Source: an uncultured Oscillospiraceae bacterium (GTDB lineage Bacteria; Bacillota; Clostridia; Oscillospirales; Oscillospiraceae). Taken from it: DNA of 64,000 nucleotides. The stretch covers positions 1 to 64,000 of the forward strand of contig CALXDJ010000010.1 of NCBI GenBank assembly GCA_944387035.1, in the 5' to 3' direction. Positions 34,831-43,177 of this stretch are shown here, in pieces. The translations under genes and the position numbers were made by a program. How positions within the stretch are numbered: position 1 is the first letter of the stretch; the number at the start of each line of letters is the position of its first letter. The notes beneath the pieces were generated by a model, which saw only the letters and a list, made by a program, of their open reading frames with translations, had not been told where the DNA came from and searched no databases.

Positions 34831-35744
34831 TATGATTCCTCTGCAGGAGGAATTTGGTCGGAGGGGGAATCCGCCGGAGAAGCCGACGGGGTGGATTCTT
34901 CCCGCACCTGAGCGAGATAATCCCGGTCTGCAGTTTTCTTGCTGGGGACGAAGTTCTGGGCAGGCGTCCGTTTCCGGCCCTTGCTCAGAGCATAGAAAAA
35001 TCCGGTGACGGAGAACACGACTGCGCCGATAAAATTGACGATCAGGTCCTTCATGGTATCGATCAGGCCAATGTCCAGGTATCCGCCCAGGCCCAGGCTC
35101 TCCCCATGGATCAAAACATCCTGAATGTCCCGGATGGAGACGACCTTGTTGCTGCGGGTCACGTCCAGACTGGCGGAGTAAATGGCGTTGACCACGGTAT
35201 CTCTCTGCATATCCGTGTGGAAAAACCAGTCCATCGCAAACTCGAAAAATTCCCACAGCACGCCGATGGTCATGGAGAAGCAGAAGGCCACCAGAGCCAG
35301 GAAAAAGGGAGAGAGATGGAAGGTCAGGCGGTCATCGTCATTGAGCAGCAACACCAGGGAGAAGCCCACCGCGGCGGCAAGGAATCCGTTCAGAGTATGG
35401 AGCATGGTATCCCAGTTGGGAACCCGAACATAGAAGGCGTTGACCTCTCCCAGAATTTCTGCGGCAAAGATAAAGCATAGGATGGTAATTTCCAATGCTG
35501 GGGGCAGCTCAATGCGCAGGCGAACCTGTACCCAGCTGGGGACATACAGCAGCACAATGGTCAGCACACAGAAGAAAGCGGCTTCATAGTGGGCCATGAA
35601 CAGCTGGCGCACCAGAATGACCAGGACCAAAAAACGCAGAATGGAAAAGACGATAAAGGAACTTTTGTGCTCCCGCAGTTCCTTGTCCATGGCTTCTTTG
35701 AATGTTTTTTTCAGCCATCGTTTTTCCTGTTTGGTTCGTTTCAA
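34830..35744 (-). CDS. polytopic membrane protein, DUF2238-like
   Basis: A 304-residue protein with a basic N-terminus and about seven hydrophobic helices between residues 28 and 250. The motif W-D-T-M-L-H-T-L-N-G-F near residue 110 and the later W-E-F-F-E-F-A-M-D are features I associate with DUF2238/YjdF-type integral membrane proteins. A Ser/Pro-rich cytosolic tail of about 45 residues follows the last helix. Function unknown. Its start overlaps the stop of the upstream HAD phosphatase gene by four bases (ATGA), implying coupled translation. Confidence 0.8.
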   Translation of the reverse strand: MKRTKQEKRWLKKTFKEAMDKELREHKSSFIVFSILRFLVLVILVRQLFMAHYEAAFFCVLTIVLLYVPSWVQVRLRIELPPALEITILCFIFAAEILGEVNAFYVRVPNWDTMLHTLNGFLAAAVGFSLVLLLNDDDRLTFHLSPFFLALVAFCFSMTIGVLWEFFEFAMDWFFHTDMQRDTVVNAIYSASLDVTRSNKVVSIRDIQDVLIHGESLGLGGYLDIGLIDTMKDLIVNFIGAVVFSVTGFFYALSKGRKRTPAQNFVPSKKTADRDYLAQVREESTPSASPADSPSDQIPPAEES

Positions 35745-36562
35745 GCGGTTTCTCCTTTCTCATGGTCGGCCTGGCGCAAAGCTGCAAGCAGCTGCGCCAT
35801 GTTTTCGTAGATGGCAGTGGGCGGCGTGTCGGAGACGGCCGCGTCTGCGGCAGTGGCTTCCCCGGTCAGGACCAGAGCGGTATCCACTCCGGCGTGGACG
35901 CCGCAGGCAATGTCTGTGTAGAGCCGGTCTCCTACCATCAGGGTTTCAGCGGGGCCATATCCGGTTTGAGCCCAGGCCAGGTGAATCATGGTGGGGTCGG
36001 GCTTGCCGATAAAGACCGGTTTGCGGCCGCAGGCGTTTTCCAGCATGGCGCAGATGGAGCCGCAGTCCGGTACGAAGCCGAACAGGGTGGGACAGGCCAG
36101 GTCCGGATTGGTGGCCAGGAAGTCTGCACCCCGGCACAGCAGGCGGCAGGCATCCTGCACCTTCTCATAAGTCAGGGTGGTGTCATATCCCACCAGGACG
36201 GCTGTGACATCTTCGGTTGGGGTATCCCGCAGGGAGAAGCCTGCCTGGGCGATCTGACGGCAGAACGACGCAGTTCCCACCGCGTAGTATATGTCGTTGG
36301 GACTGCGCACAGTCCGCAGGTAATGGATGGTGGCCTCCACAGCGGTGAGAAACTCCTCCGGGACTGCCGGGACACCTAACCGGTGCATTTTCTCCAGTCC
36401 CGCATCCACGCCCCGGGAAGAATTGTTGGTCAAAAACCGATAGCACCCGCCCCGGCTGCGGACGTATTCCAGAAATTCCGCCGCCCCGGGCAGCAGGGTT
36501 TCCTCCAGATAGAGGGTTCCATCCAGATCCAGCAAAAACAGCTTCTTTTGGGAAAGGTCCAC
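35741..36562 (-). CDS. HAD-superfamily phosphatase, subclass IIA (NagD-like)
   Basis: A 273-residue HAD hydrolase. Motif I is L-L-D-L-D-G-T (Asp12, Asp14), motif II T-N-N-S-S, motif III the Lys in F-I-G-K-P-D, and motif IV G-D-R-L-Y-T-D. The cap between motifs II and III marks subclass IIA, as in NagD/AraL/phosphoglycolate-type phosphatases. Substrates are sugar or nucleotide phosphates; the exact one is unknown. It starts with GTG, supported by AGGAGG seven bases upstream. It is followed by a coupled membrane-protein gene. Confidence 0.9.
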   Translation of the reverse strand: MDLSQKKLFLLDLDGTLYLEETLLPGAAEFLEYVRSRGGCYRFLTNNSSRGVDAGLEKMHRLGVPAVPEEFLTAVEATIHYLRTVRSPNDIYYAVGTASFCRQIAQAGFSLRDTPTEDVTAVLVGYDTTLTYEKVQDACRLLCRGADFLATNPDLACPTLFGFVPDCGSICAMLENACGRKPVFIGKPDPTMIHLAWAQTGYGPAETLMVGDRLYTDIACGVHAGVDTALVLTGEATAADAAVSDTPPTAIYENMAQLLAALRQADHEKGETA

Positions 36563-36598
36563 TGCCGCACCTCCTTTGCAACAGTGTCAGCATACCAT

Positions 36599-36630
36599 AA
36601 TGGCGCCCGTCTTGCAAGACGGGCGCCATT
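36599..36630. repeat. perfect 32-bp palindrome
   Basis: AATGGCGCCCGTCTTG is followed directly by its exact reverse complement. It lies between the minus-strand DUF3169 gene and the HAD gene. As RNA it would form a strong hairpin after DUF3169, but there is no U-run on either side, so it is at best an atypical terminator or RNA-stability element. Confidence 0.75.
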
Positions 36631-36715
36631 GTGTGCAAAATGGACTGCAAAAGCTGAAAGATAACGGGCGGCGGGGTGTACACCGAAGATTGCCCAAGCC
36701 GCCGGACAGAACCTG

Positions 36716-37480
36716 TTACGGGCGCGCCTTCTGCTTGGCCAGACGCATGCACTCGAAAATGTAGCTCACTTCCAGTACGACCCATACCAGCAGCACCGCC
36801 ACCATGGGCATCAGGCCAATGGGAAAGACAAAACTCAAAAACAAAAGTGCCATCCACAAAAACGGGCAAAACACATTGACTGTCCGGAAGGCGCGGAAGG
36901 AGGCCTGACCGATCTGGGCCCGCTCCGCCTCGTCACAGACCTCGTACCACTTCTCCTGAAATTTCGTGTCGTAGACGCTGACCTGTTTCTCCGGATTCAT
37001 CCGACGGGTCAGGTCCACGGTTTTCTGCTGGGCCAGAGTTACCGGAATCAGGGAGAGGACCAGCTCTCCCATGATGAGCAGGGACTGGAGCCCGCTGTCA
37101 ATGTACACAACACCCACTGCCAGGAAAAAGAGATCCAGAATCATAGCCAGGGTGGAGCACAGTACCACCACATTGAGCTTCCGGTCCGCCTCCTCCGGGG
37201 CGGAGTCGTCCTCGCCGTCCCAGCGGTCAAACAGGGATTTGGCGGAGCGGTAATGCCACAGGCAGATGCCCAGCAGCACCACGGAGCTGATGGGAATTCC
37301 CCAGGGAGCGATGACGGTCAGCAGACGGATCAGGCCATCGGTGAGCCATACGCCGACGTCCAGATCATCCAGAATGCCGCTGGCGATGCCAACGCAAAAT
37401 CCAAACACGGCGCTGATGAGCAGCCACTTCAAAAATTTCGGAAGTGCCTTGCGATTGGGGGTCGTTTTACTGCGCTTCAT
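36716..37480 (-). CDS. DUF3169 family membrane protein
   Basis: A 254-residue protein with six predicted helices in three pairs (about 23-44, 57-77; 110-130, 133-155; 203-222, 224-243) and the charged segment F-D-R-W-D-G-E-D-D between. The overall pattern (W-Y-E-V-C-D-E-A-E-R, then two C-terminal helices) is that of DUF3169, typically encoded beside a small XRE regulator. Function unknown. The start at 37480 has GAGGAGG nine bases upstream, inside the regulator gene; the two genes overlap by 14 bases. It is second gene of the XRE-DUF3169 operon. Confidence 0.85.
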   Translation of the reverse strand: MKRSKTTPNRKALPKFLKWLLISAVFGFCVGIASGILDDLDVGVWLTDGLIRLLTVIAPWGIPISSVVLLGICLWHYRSAKSLFDRWDGEDDSAPEEADRKLNVVVLCSTLAMILDLFFLAVGVVYIDSGLQSLLIMGELVLSLIPVTLAQQKTVDLTRRMNPEKQVSVYDTKFQEKWYEVCDEAERAQIGQASFRAFRTVNVFCPFLWMALLFLSFVFPIGLMPMVAVLLVWVVLEVSYIFECMRLAKQKARP

Positions 37481-37688
37481 GATTCTCATCCTCCTCATAG
37501 GAAAAAATGTCCTCTACGGTTACCTGACAGATCTTGGCCAGCTTTAAGGCCAATGTCACAGAGGGGGAGTAGTCTCCCCGTTCAATCTGGCTGATGGTCT
37601 GGCGGGAAACACCGGCCAGGGCACCCATTTGCTGCTGGTTGACGCCCAGCCGGGCCCGGTGTTCCTTCAGCCGGTTATGCAGCGGCAT
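37467..37688 (-). CDS. XRE-family transcriptional regulator
   Basis: A 73-residue helix-turn-helix protein: N-R-L-K-E-H-R-A-R-L-G-V-N-Q-Q-Q, M-G-A-L-A-G-V-S-R-Q-T-I-S-Q-I-E-R-G and a C-terminal V-E-D-I-F-S-Y. This is the YgzD/YozG class. GAAAGGAG precedes the start. Homology ends exactly at the ATG, so the longer open frame upstream is not used. It overlaps DUF3169 by 14 bases. Three palindromes surround its promoter and are the likely operators for autoregulation. Confidence 0.9.
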   Translation of the reverse strand: MPLHNRLKEHRARLGVNQQQMGALAGVSRQTISQIERGDYSPSVTLALKLAKICQVTVEDIFSYEEDENHEAQ

Positions 37689-37704
37689 ACGGCAGTCTCC
37701 TTTC

Positions 37705-37777
37705 TGACAGGGATTCCTGTCAAAATGACAATGATTCTTGTCAAATGCAGAATAGCATTGACAACGATCCTTGTCAA
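37705..37777 (-). promoter_or_regulatory. promoter with three 18-bp operators for the XRE regulator
   Basis: Three near-identical dyads share TGACAnnGATnCnTGTCA: 37705-37722, 37726-37743 and 37759-37776. Their starts are 21 and 33 bases apart, close to two and three helical turns, so all face the same side of the helix. The minus-strand promoter, TTGACA (37772-37777) and TATTCT (37749-37754) with spacing 17, has its -35 inside the third dyad. The second dyad lies just past the -10. The regulator is assigned by position. Confidence 0.8.
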
Positions 37778-37781
37778 TAGC

Positions 37782-37819
37782 AAAAAGAAAATCGCCCTCC
37801 GCTGCATGCGGAGGGCGAT
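37782..37819 (-). terminator. terminator of the AI-2E transporter operon
   Basis: ATCGCCCTCCGC and GCGGAGGGCGAT (37791-37802 with 37808-37819) around TGCAT. On the minus strand it is followed by a T-rich stretch (A-rich 37782-37790 on the plus strand). Confidence 0.82.
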
Positions 37820-37822
37820 GGG

Positions 37823-38989
37823 TCATCTTCGCCTTGGTCGCGGCGGGGCGGATTGCCATTTGGCATCCGGAACCTGTTTTTGTACCAGCTGGTCCTTTAC
37901 AAAGCCCCGGAACAGGGCATAGAACACGGAGCACAGGGGAATGAAAAACAGCATGCCCACAATTCCCATGAGTTTGCCGCCCAAGGTCACGGCAGCCAGC
38001 ACCCAGATCGAGGGAAGCCCCACGGAGGAGCCCACCACATGGGGATAGATCAGATTTCCCTCCACCTGCTGGAGGACCAGGAAGAGGACGATGAACAGCA
38101 GGGCCTTCCAGGGATCGGTAACGGCGATGAGCAGAGCGCCCACAGCGCAGCCGATGAAAGCGCCCACGATGGGAATAAGAGCGGTCAGGGAAATCAGCAC
38201 ACCCACCAGCAAGGCGTAGGGCAGACGGAAAATGGTCATGGAAATCACGAAGAGCGTGCCCAGAATAACCGCCTCCAGACACTGGCCGGAAAGAAAGCTG
38301 GAGAAGGTCCGCTCCGACAGCCGCAGGATTTCCAACGCCCGATCGGCGCCCCGTTCCGGCAGCAGGGCATAGAGGACTTGCCGTCCCTGCCGGGACAGCT
38401 TTTCCTTTTGCAGGAGGATGTAGAACGAGAAGATCAGAGCGATGACAAAGGTGCTCACTCCGCTGACCACACCGCCGATCAGTACGCCGCCGGAGTTCAC
38501 GAGGCCGCTGCCCCAGGCTTGGGCGATTTCCAGTGCCCGTTTGGAGATGGTGGCCCAGTTAAAGTCCAGAGTCCCCAAATACTCCTGCAGCTGGGGCAGA
38601 TAGGCGGAAAGCTGTTCCAGATGGTTTTGCAGACGCTGGATAGCGTAGGGGATCTGGGCGGTAATGGAACTGGCCGCCTCGCCGATTCCCGGACCAATGA
38701 CACAGGAGGCCAGTACCAGCACACCGATGACGGCGATCAGGGTCAACAGGAGGGACAAGGGACGGCGGACTTTTCCGGCCGCCCCCCGAAAGACACCCCG
38801 CTCAATGGTCCGCATGGGGACATTGAGAATAAAGGCCATGGCACCGCCCAATAAAAACGGGCTGAGCATAGAGAGAATCTGCCCCACAGCCAGGGCGACG
38901 CTCCCCAGATTTTGCAGAATGCAGTAAAAGGCGATGCCGGCGCATACGACCAACAAAAGTCCTTTGACTTGCTGCTTGTTCCACTCCAT
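37823..38989 (-). CDS. AI-2E family transporter
   Basis: A 388-residue membrane protein of the AI-2E exporter family (YtvI/YhhT group), with eight hydrophobic segments: two pairs at the N-terminus, a long amphipathic region at about 115-165, then four to five helices. Family marks are S-P-F-L-L-G-G-A-M-A-F-I near residue 43, L-I-P-I-V-G-A-F-I-G near 272, and Q-Q-V-E-G-N-L-I-Y-P near 310. Despite the family name, members transport varied substrates; none can be assigned here. It is third gene of an operon with an M29 peptidase and a γ-carbonic anhydrase-like protein. Confidence 0.9.
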   Translation of the reverse strand: MEWNKQQVKGLLLVVCAGIAFYCILQNLGSVALAVGQILSMLSPFLLGGAMAFILNVPMRTIERGVFRGAAGKVRRPLSLLLTLIAVIGVLVLASCVIGPGIGEAASSITAQIPYAIQRLQNHLEQLSAYLPQLQEYLGTLDFNWATISKRALEIAQAWGSGLVNSGGVLIGGVVSGVSTFVIALIFSFYILLQKEKLSRQGRQVLYALLPERGADRALEILRLSERTFSSFLSGQCLEAVILGTLFVISMTIFRLPYALLVGVLISLTALIPIVGAFIGCAVGALLIAVTDPWKALLFIVLFLVLQQVEGNLIYPHVVGSSVGLPSIWVLAAVTLGGKLMGIVGMLFFIPLCSVFYALFRGFVKDQLVQKQVPDAKWQSAPPRPRRR

Positions 38990-39023
38990 AGGAAACGATT
39001 CCTTTCACCGGGACGGCCCGGAA

Positions 39024-39512
39024 TTATTCGTGACTGGCGCGGTAATGCTGGGCAAATTCCAGATATTCCTGAACGGAGGCGTCCACACTGTCCATCTCTT
39101 CCTGCGTCAGGGGACGGACCACCTTGGCAGGGCTGCCCAGAATCATGGACCCGTCGGGGGCGTCCAGCTTGCCGGTGACCAGGGCTCCGGCACCGACAAT
39201 GCAGTGGTTGCCGATTTTCGCACCGTCAAGCAAAATGGAGCCCATGCCGATGAGGGTGTGGCTTCCCACCGTGCAGCCATGGATGATGGCGCAGTGGCCC
39301 ACCGTGCAGTTGGAGCCCACCACTGCCCGGGCATGGAGAATGGCGCCGTCCTGAATGTTGGTGTTTTCTCCGACCTCAATGGGGGACTCATCTCCCCGGA
39401 GCACGGCATTGTACCATACGCTGACGCCCTTGGCCAGCTTGACATCGCCGACCACCACAGCGCCTTCTGCAATCAACACGTCCGGATCGGAGGTTCTCTT
39501 TTTGTAATCCAT
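39024..39512 (-). CDS. γ-carbonic anhydrase-like hexapeptide-repeat protein
   Basis: A 162-residue left-handed β-helix protein built from hexapeptide repeats. The zinc histidines of the γ-carbonic anhydrase group are in place: His60 in I-Q-D-G-A-I-L-H, His73 and His78 in G-H-C-A-I-I-H-G. The C-terminal helix is present. The YrdA/PaaY-like group often lacks measurable carbonic anhydrase activity, so the activity is tentative. The middle gene of a three-gene operon, with 33 bases to the upstream peptidase gene. Confidence 0.9.
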   Translation of the reverse strand: MDYKKRTSDPDVLIAEGAVVVGDVKLAKGVSVWYNAVLRGDESPIEVGENTNIQDGAILHARAVVGSNCTVGHCAIIHGCTVGSHTLIGMGSILLDGAKIGNHCIVGAGALVTGKLDAPDGSMILGSPAKVVRPLTQEEMDSVDASVQEYLEFAQHYRASHE

Positions 39513-39545
39513 AGCCAGTTCTCCTTTGTTTGAAATTTGTTTGGG

Positions 39546-40772
39546 TCAGATGGCAAAGTTTCCGTTGACAAATACCGGCACTTCCCGGCCGTCATGGGTG
39601 GTGCCCACGATGGACAGGTCCGGTGTGCCGATCATGAAGTCCACATGGGTGATGGAATCGTTGAGTCCGTGGGCCTTGAGCTCCTCCTTGGTCATTTTCT
39701 GGCCGCCCTGGAGGCAGGGATACGCTTCGCCGAAGGCAATGTGGCAGGCGGCGTTTTCGTCAAAGAGCGTGTTGTAGAAGAGAATTTTCTGGTTGGAGAT
39801 GGGGCTGTCATAGGGGACCAAGGCAACCTCGCCGAAGTAGCTGGCGCCCTCGTCCACGGAGATGGCGCCCCGCAGGGTCTCCTCGCCCTTTTGGGCATGG
39901 GCCTCCACGATCTTGCCGTCCCGGACGACGAAGTGGAACCCGTCGATGATGGAGCCGTCGTGGACCAGGGGCATAGAGGCGTATACCACGCCGTTGACAC
40001 CGGTTTTCAGGGGAGAGGTATACAGCTCTTCTGTGGGCATATTGGCCACATACTCCTGGCCGGAGAGGGTGACGTCGTTGCCGGCTTCCCAAACGTGTCC
40101 TTCCGGCAGCTCCACGGTGAGATCGGTGCCCAGGGAGTTGGTGTAGTGCAGGGAGCGGAAGTTCAGGGCGTTGAGCTTCTCCACCCGGGAGTGGAGGGTG
40201 GCCAGATGCTGATGCCATTTTTCCACGCAGGTTCCGTCGCCGCTGATGCGGACGGAGGCAAAGATGGCGTCCCAGAGCTGTTCCATGGCTTCTTCTTCGC
40301 TGACGTCGGGGAAGACGGTCTTGGCCCAGCTGGGAATGGGTACCGAGGCGATGCACCAGGGGAAGCCGCCGCACATCTGAAGCCGGTCAAAGTCCTTCAG
40401 GGCCTTGCCGGAAGCCTGCTGCGCCCGGACGATCCGGCTGTGCTCCACGCCGCGGAAGTTCTCGGGGTCCGAGGCGGAGATGGCCAGGTAGGCGGCGCCT
40501 TCCAGGGCATGATCGTTGAAGAAGTGACGCCGCCACAGGGGCACGGTGTCGAAGATCTCATCGTCGGCATGGAGGTATTTCAGCCGGGCCATGGCGTCAT
40601 CGTGCCAGTTCATCACCACTTCCCGGCAGCCCGCCGCGTAGGCCTCCTCGGCGCACAGCCGGGCAAAATACGCGCATTCCACCGGGGAGGAAATGACCAG
40701 CCGCTGTCCCTTCTGGATATTCAGGCCGATCCGAATTAACAGAGCGGCATATTCGTGGAGTTTTTCGTTCAT
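39546..40772 (-). CDS. aminopeptidase, M29 family (second copy)
   Basis: A 408-residue M29 metallo-aminopeptidase, longer than the copy at 29055-30191 and closer to classical AmpS/PepS. Marks are the N-terminal Q-K-G-Q-R-L-V-I, the N-M-P-T-E-E-L-Y-T-S-P motif near residue 250 containing a metal-binding Glu, G-E-V-A-L-V-P near 313, and the metal-ligand region with H-V-D-F-M-I-G near the C-terminus. It has its own promoter, and the M29/γ-CA/AI-2E genes follow on the same strand with short gaps. Confidence 0.93.
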   Translation of the reverse strand: MNEKLHEYAALLIRIGLNIQKGQRLVISSPVECAYFARLCAEEAYAAGCREVVMNWHDDAMARLKYLHADDEIFDTVPLWRRHFFNDHALEGAAYLAISASDPENFRGVEHSRIVRAQQASGKALKDFDRLQMCGGFPWCIASVPIPSWAKTVFPDVSEEEAMEQLWDAIFASVRISGDGTCVEKWHQHLATLHSRVEKLNALNFRSLHYTNSLGTDLTVELPEGHVWEAGNDVTLSGQEYVANMPTEELYTSPLKTGVNGVVYASMPLVHDGSIIDGFHFVVRDGKIVEAHAQKGEETLRGAISVDEGASYFGEVALVPYDSPISNQKILFYNTLFDENAACHIAFGEAYPCLQGGQKMTKEELKAHGLNDSITHVDFMIGTPDLSIVGTTHDGREVPVFVNGNFAI

Positions 40773-40813
40773 GAGTCACTGCTTCCTTTCCAATGTTTTT
40801 CCTAATATGTGCT

Positions 40814-40842
40814 ATTTTAGAGGATTTCTACCGGGATGTAAA
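40814..40842 (-). promoter_or_regulatory. σA promoter of the M29/γ-CA/AI-2E operon
   Basis: Minus-strand TTTACA (40837-40842) and TAAAAT (40814-40819), spacing 17. Confidence 0.78.
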
Positions 40843-40891
40843 GAAAAGACCATCAGGATTCAAAATTCGTTCATGAACACAGCGGGAACGG

Positions 40892-40917
40892 GGAAAAGGA
40901 GGCCGGAAGGCCTCCTT
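40892..40917 (-). terminator. terminator of the YihY gene
   Basis: On the minus strand AAGGAGGCC and GGCCTCCTTT form a stem with loop TTCC and a short U-rich tail. It begins at the stop codon. Confidence 0.75.
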
Positions 40918-41768
40918 CAAGTTGCCTGGTGATCCTTGCGCAGACTGATCAGGGTTCCGTTGAGCTCCGCCCCCATAATGAGCGTCATGGCGCTCATGTT
41001 CAGCCAGATCAGCAGCACAATGATGGTTCCGATGGAGCCGTAGAGCAGCGAGTAGTGCGCGATGTTCTCCACGTACCATGCGTACAGCCAGGAAAGGGCC
41101 AGCCACGCGCCCAAAGCTGCCAGGGTTCCGGGCCAGATGTTGCGCCAGATGGGACGGCCGTCCTGTGCCATGGCGTAAAGAAAGAGCAGGGCAAAATATC
41201 CTACCACGGCGATGATGGGGAACCGGAGTTTTCCCCACAGGACCGCAATGAACAGCGGCAGGCGGAAATGGACCACGGCGTAGGCCAGCAGCCGGTCGCT
41301 GACGGTCATGAGCGTCACCGTCAGGGCAATGGTGATCATTAACAGCAAGGTGTAGATCAGGGTCTTGCACAGCTGCCACACGGCGCCCCGGGGCGGCCCC
41401 AGATGGTAGGCGATGCGCACGGATCGCATGAGGGAGTTGGCTGCCCGGGCGGGGAAATAAATGGAGAAGAACAGCCCGAACAGCATCAGCCGCAGACTGG
41501 AGTTTTCCCCCACATAGGTAAGATAGACATCAAGAAAATCCACGATCTGCGCAGGGAGAATTTCCTGCAGTGCCTGCAAGATCTCCGCCACATCCAGATG
41601 AAGAAGGCCCAGCAGGGCGCTGATGAAAATTAAAAACGGAAAGATGGTAAAGAGCAGGTAAAAGGCCAGCGCCGCGCTGTGGATGCCGACGTCGTGGCGC
41701 AGGTAGCGCTGAACCATGAGATACATGCCCCGCAAAAAGCGGTTTTTTGGCAGGGGCGGCATATACAA
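40917..41768 (-). CDS. YihY/BrkB family membrane protein
   Basis: A 283-residue integral membrane protein with six helices. The YihY/BrkB pattern is clear: A-A-L-A-F-Y-L-L-F-T-I-F-P-F-L near residue 30, the helix with F-S-I-Y-F-P-A-R-A, and L-L-I-W-L-N-M-S-A near residue 255. Formerly called ribonuclease BN by mistake; its cellular role is uncertain. I chose the TTG at 41768 because GGGAGG lies eight bases upstream. An ATG at 41795 is also in frame but has no good ribosome binding site, and ATG 41762 is a further alternative. Confidence 0.88.
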   Translation of the reverse strand: MYMPPLPKNRFLRGMYLMVQRYLRHDVGIHSAALAFYLLFTIFPFLIFISALLGLLHLDVAEILQALQEILPAQIVDFLDVYLTYVGENSSLRLMLFGLFFSIYFPARAANSLMRSVRIAYHLGPPRGAVWQLCKTLIYTLLLMITIALTVTLMTVSDRLLAYAVVHFRLPLFIAVLWGKLRFPIIAVVGYFALLFLYAMAQDGRPIWRNIWPGTLAALGAWLALSWLYAWYVENIAHYSLLYGSIGTIIVLLIWLNMSAMTLIMGAELNGTLISLRKDHQAT

Positions 41769-41822
41769 GGACGGCACCTCCCTTCCTGAGAGCATAGTAT
41801 GCGCAGACAGGGCGATTCTTGT

Positions 41823-42158
41823 TCACTCCCAGGTGGCCCAGATTTCCGGACAGTATCCGACGGTGGCCTCCCGGCCGTTGCGGACAATGGGAGCACGGAA
41901 CAGCTCCGGATGTTCCAGCAGGGTTTCCTCCTGAGCCTGGGGCGTGATGTAGGCCATGTAGAGCGCTTCATAGGCCCGGGATTTGGGATCGATGAGCGCC
42001 TCAAATCCAACTTTTTGCTTGACGGACTGGTACTCCCGGGGAGATAATCCCTTTGAAGGCAGATCGATATACTGGTATTTGATGCGGCGTTCCTTAAACC
42101 ACCGCTCGGCCTTTTTGGAGTCAAAGGATTTGGATGAGCCAAAGATCTGAATATTCAT
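41823..42158 (-). CDS. ArsC/Spx-like thioredoxin-fold protein lacking the redox cysteine
   Basis: A 111-residue protein of the arsenate reductase-like (ArsC/YffB/Spx) family. It has Q-I-F-G-S-S-K-S-F-D-S-K-K-A-E-R-W-F at the N-terminus, and R-A-P-I-V-R-N-G-R in the C-terminal half, which is the conserved cis-Pro/R region. The position after K-K or S-K where homologues carry Cys is a serine here (S-K-S-F), and there is no CxxC. It is therefore unlikely to be an arsenate reductase and may act as a partner-binding protein. Monocistronic, divergent from the sirtuin gene. Confidence 0.85.
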   Translation of the reverse strand: MNIQIFGSSKSFDSKKAERWFKERRIKYQYIDLPSKGLSPREYQSVKQKVGFEALIDPKSRAYEALYMAYITPQAQEETLLEHPELFRAPIVRNGREATVGYCPEIWATWE

Positions 42159-42228
42159 AAGGTCTCCTTTTTATACGCCGGGCACTGCTGCGCGGCCCGG
42201 GAATCTGGGCTATGGAGGAGGATATGCG

Positions 42229-42945
42229 ATGCAGGAAGCAATTCGAAAACTCAAGGACCTGACAGATGGATCCGACAATATTGTGTTCTTCGGCGGCGCC
42301 GGTGTTTCCACGGAATCCGGGATTCCGGATTTCCGCAGCACCGACGGATTGTATCACCAGGAGTGGAAGTATCCGCCTGAAGTGATTTTAAGCCATACCT
42401 TCTATGAAAGCAACCCTGAAGAGTTTTTCCGGTTCTATCGGGCCAAGCTTCTGGCTCCCAACGCCAAGCCCAACGCTGCCCACTATAAGCTGGCGCAGTG
42501 GGAGCGGGAGGGAAAGCTGCGGGCAGTGGTGACCCAAAACATCGACGGACTCCACCAGGCCGCCGGCAGCCGCAATGTGCTGGAGCTCCACGGCAGCGTG
42601 CACCGCAATTACTGCCAGCACTGCGGCACTTTCTATGATCTGGATTACATCCTGCACACCCAGGGGGTACCCCGGTGCAGCTGCGGCGGCATCATCAAGC
42701 CGGATGTAGTGCTCTATGAGGAGGGGCTGGATCAAAAGACCCTCAACGCGGCGCTGACGGCCATTGCCCGGGCGGATGTGCTGATCATCGGCGGGACATC
42801 CCTGAATGTCTATCCCGCCGCGGGGCTCATCAACTACTACCAGGGCCATAAGCTGGTGCTCATCAACCGCTCTTCCGTCAGCCGGGAGGTGGACGCGGCT
42901 CTGGTGATTACGGACCCCATTGGGGAAGTGTTGGCGCAGCTGTAA
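42229..42945 (+). CDS. cobB: NAD-dependent protein deacylase (sirtuin)
   Basis: A 238-residue Sir2 enzyme removing acyl groups from lysines with NAD+. NAD-binding motifs are G-A-G-V-S-T-E-S-G (23-31) and T-Q-N-I-D (102-106). The catalytic base is His121 in L-H-G-S. The structural zinc is held by Cys129, Cys132, Cys150 and Cys152 (C-x2-C ... C-x-C). Length is normal for a bacterial sirtuin. The ATG at 42229 has GGAGGA upstream. It has a separate terminator and is probably monocistronic. Confidence 0.95.
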   Translation: MQEAIRKLKDLTDGSDNIVFFGGAGVSTESGIPDFRSTDGLYHQEWKYPPEVILSHTFYESNPEEFFRFYRAKLLAPNAKPNAAHYKLAQWEREGKLRAVVTQNIDGLHQAAGSRNVLELHGSVHRNYCQHCGTFYDLDYILHTQGVPRCSCGGIIKPDVVLYEEGLDQKTLNAALTAIARADVLIIGGTSLNVYPAAGLINYYQGHKLVLINRSSVSREVDAALVITDPIGEVLAQL

Positions 42946-42980
42946 GCTGTCTTTGTATAAAATAACAAATGTCCATCGTA

Positions 42981-43017
42981 AAACGACGCTGTCTCGCTGG
43001 GGACAGCGTCGTTTTTC
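42981..43017 (+). terminator. intrinsic terminator of cobB
   Basis: AACGACGCTGTC (42982-42993) and GACAGCGTCGTT (43002-43013), 12 bp, then TTTC. Confidence 0.88.
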
Positions 43018-43103
43018 ACAAAGGTCAACACATAAAATGCAAGCATCACTGAGATGATATGCAAAAATAGCGTAAGAATTTCAAAAAAACATAGAAATTA
43101 TAG

Positions 43104-43132
43104 TTGAAAATGAAATTGCAACGTGCTAATAT
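43104..43132 (+). promoter_or_regulatory. σA promoter of citrate synthase
   Basis: TTGAAA (43104-43109) and TAATAT (43127-43132), spacing 17. The upstream AAATTATAG resembles an AT-rich UP element and recurs before the tRNA-Leu promoter near 44619. Confidence 0.78.
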
Positions 43133-43177
43133 TGCATCAATACCGACGCACCCCGTCATTGAAAGGAGCCCTGGCCC

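Noticed and set aside
37705..37777. Three similar dyads as a CRISPR-like array.
   Set aside because: Units are 18-bp palindromes with 3-15-bp gaps over a promoter, with no cas genes; they fit operators.
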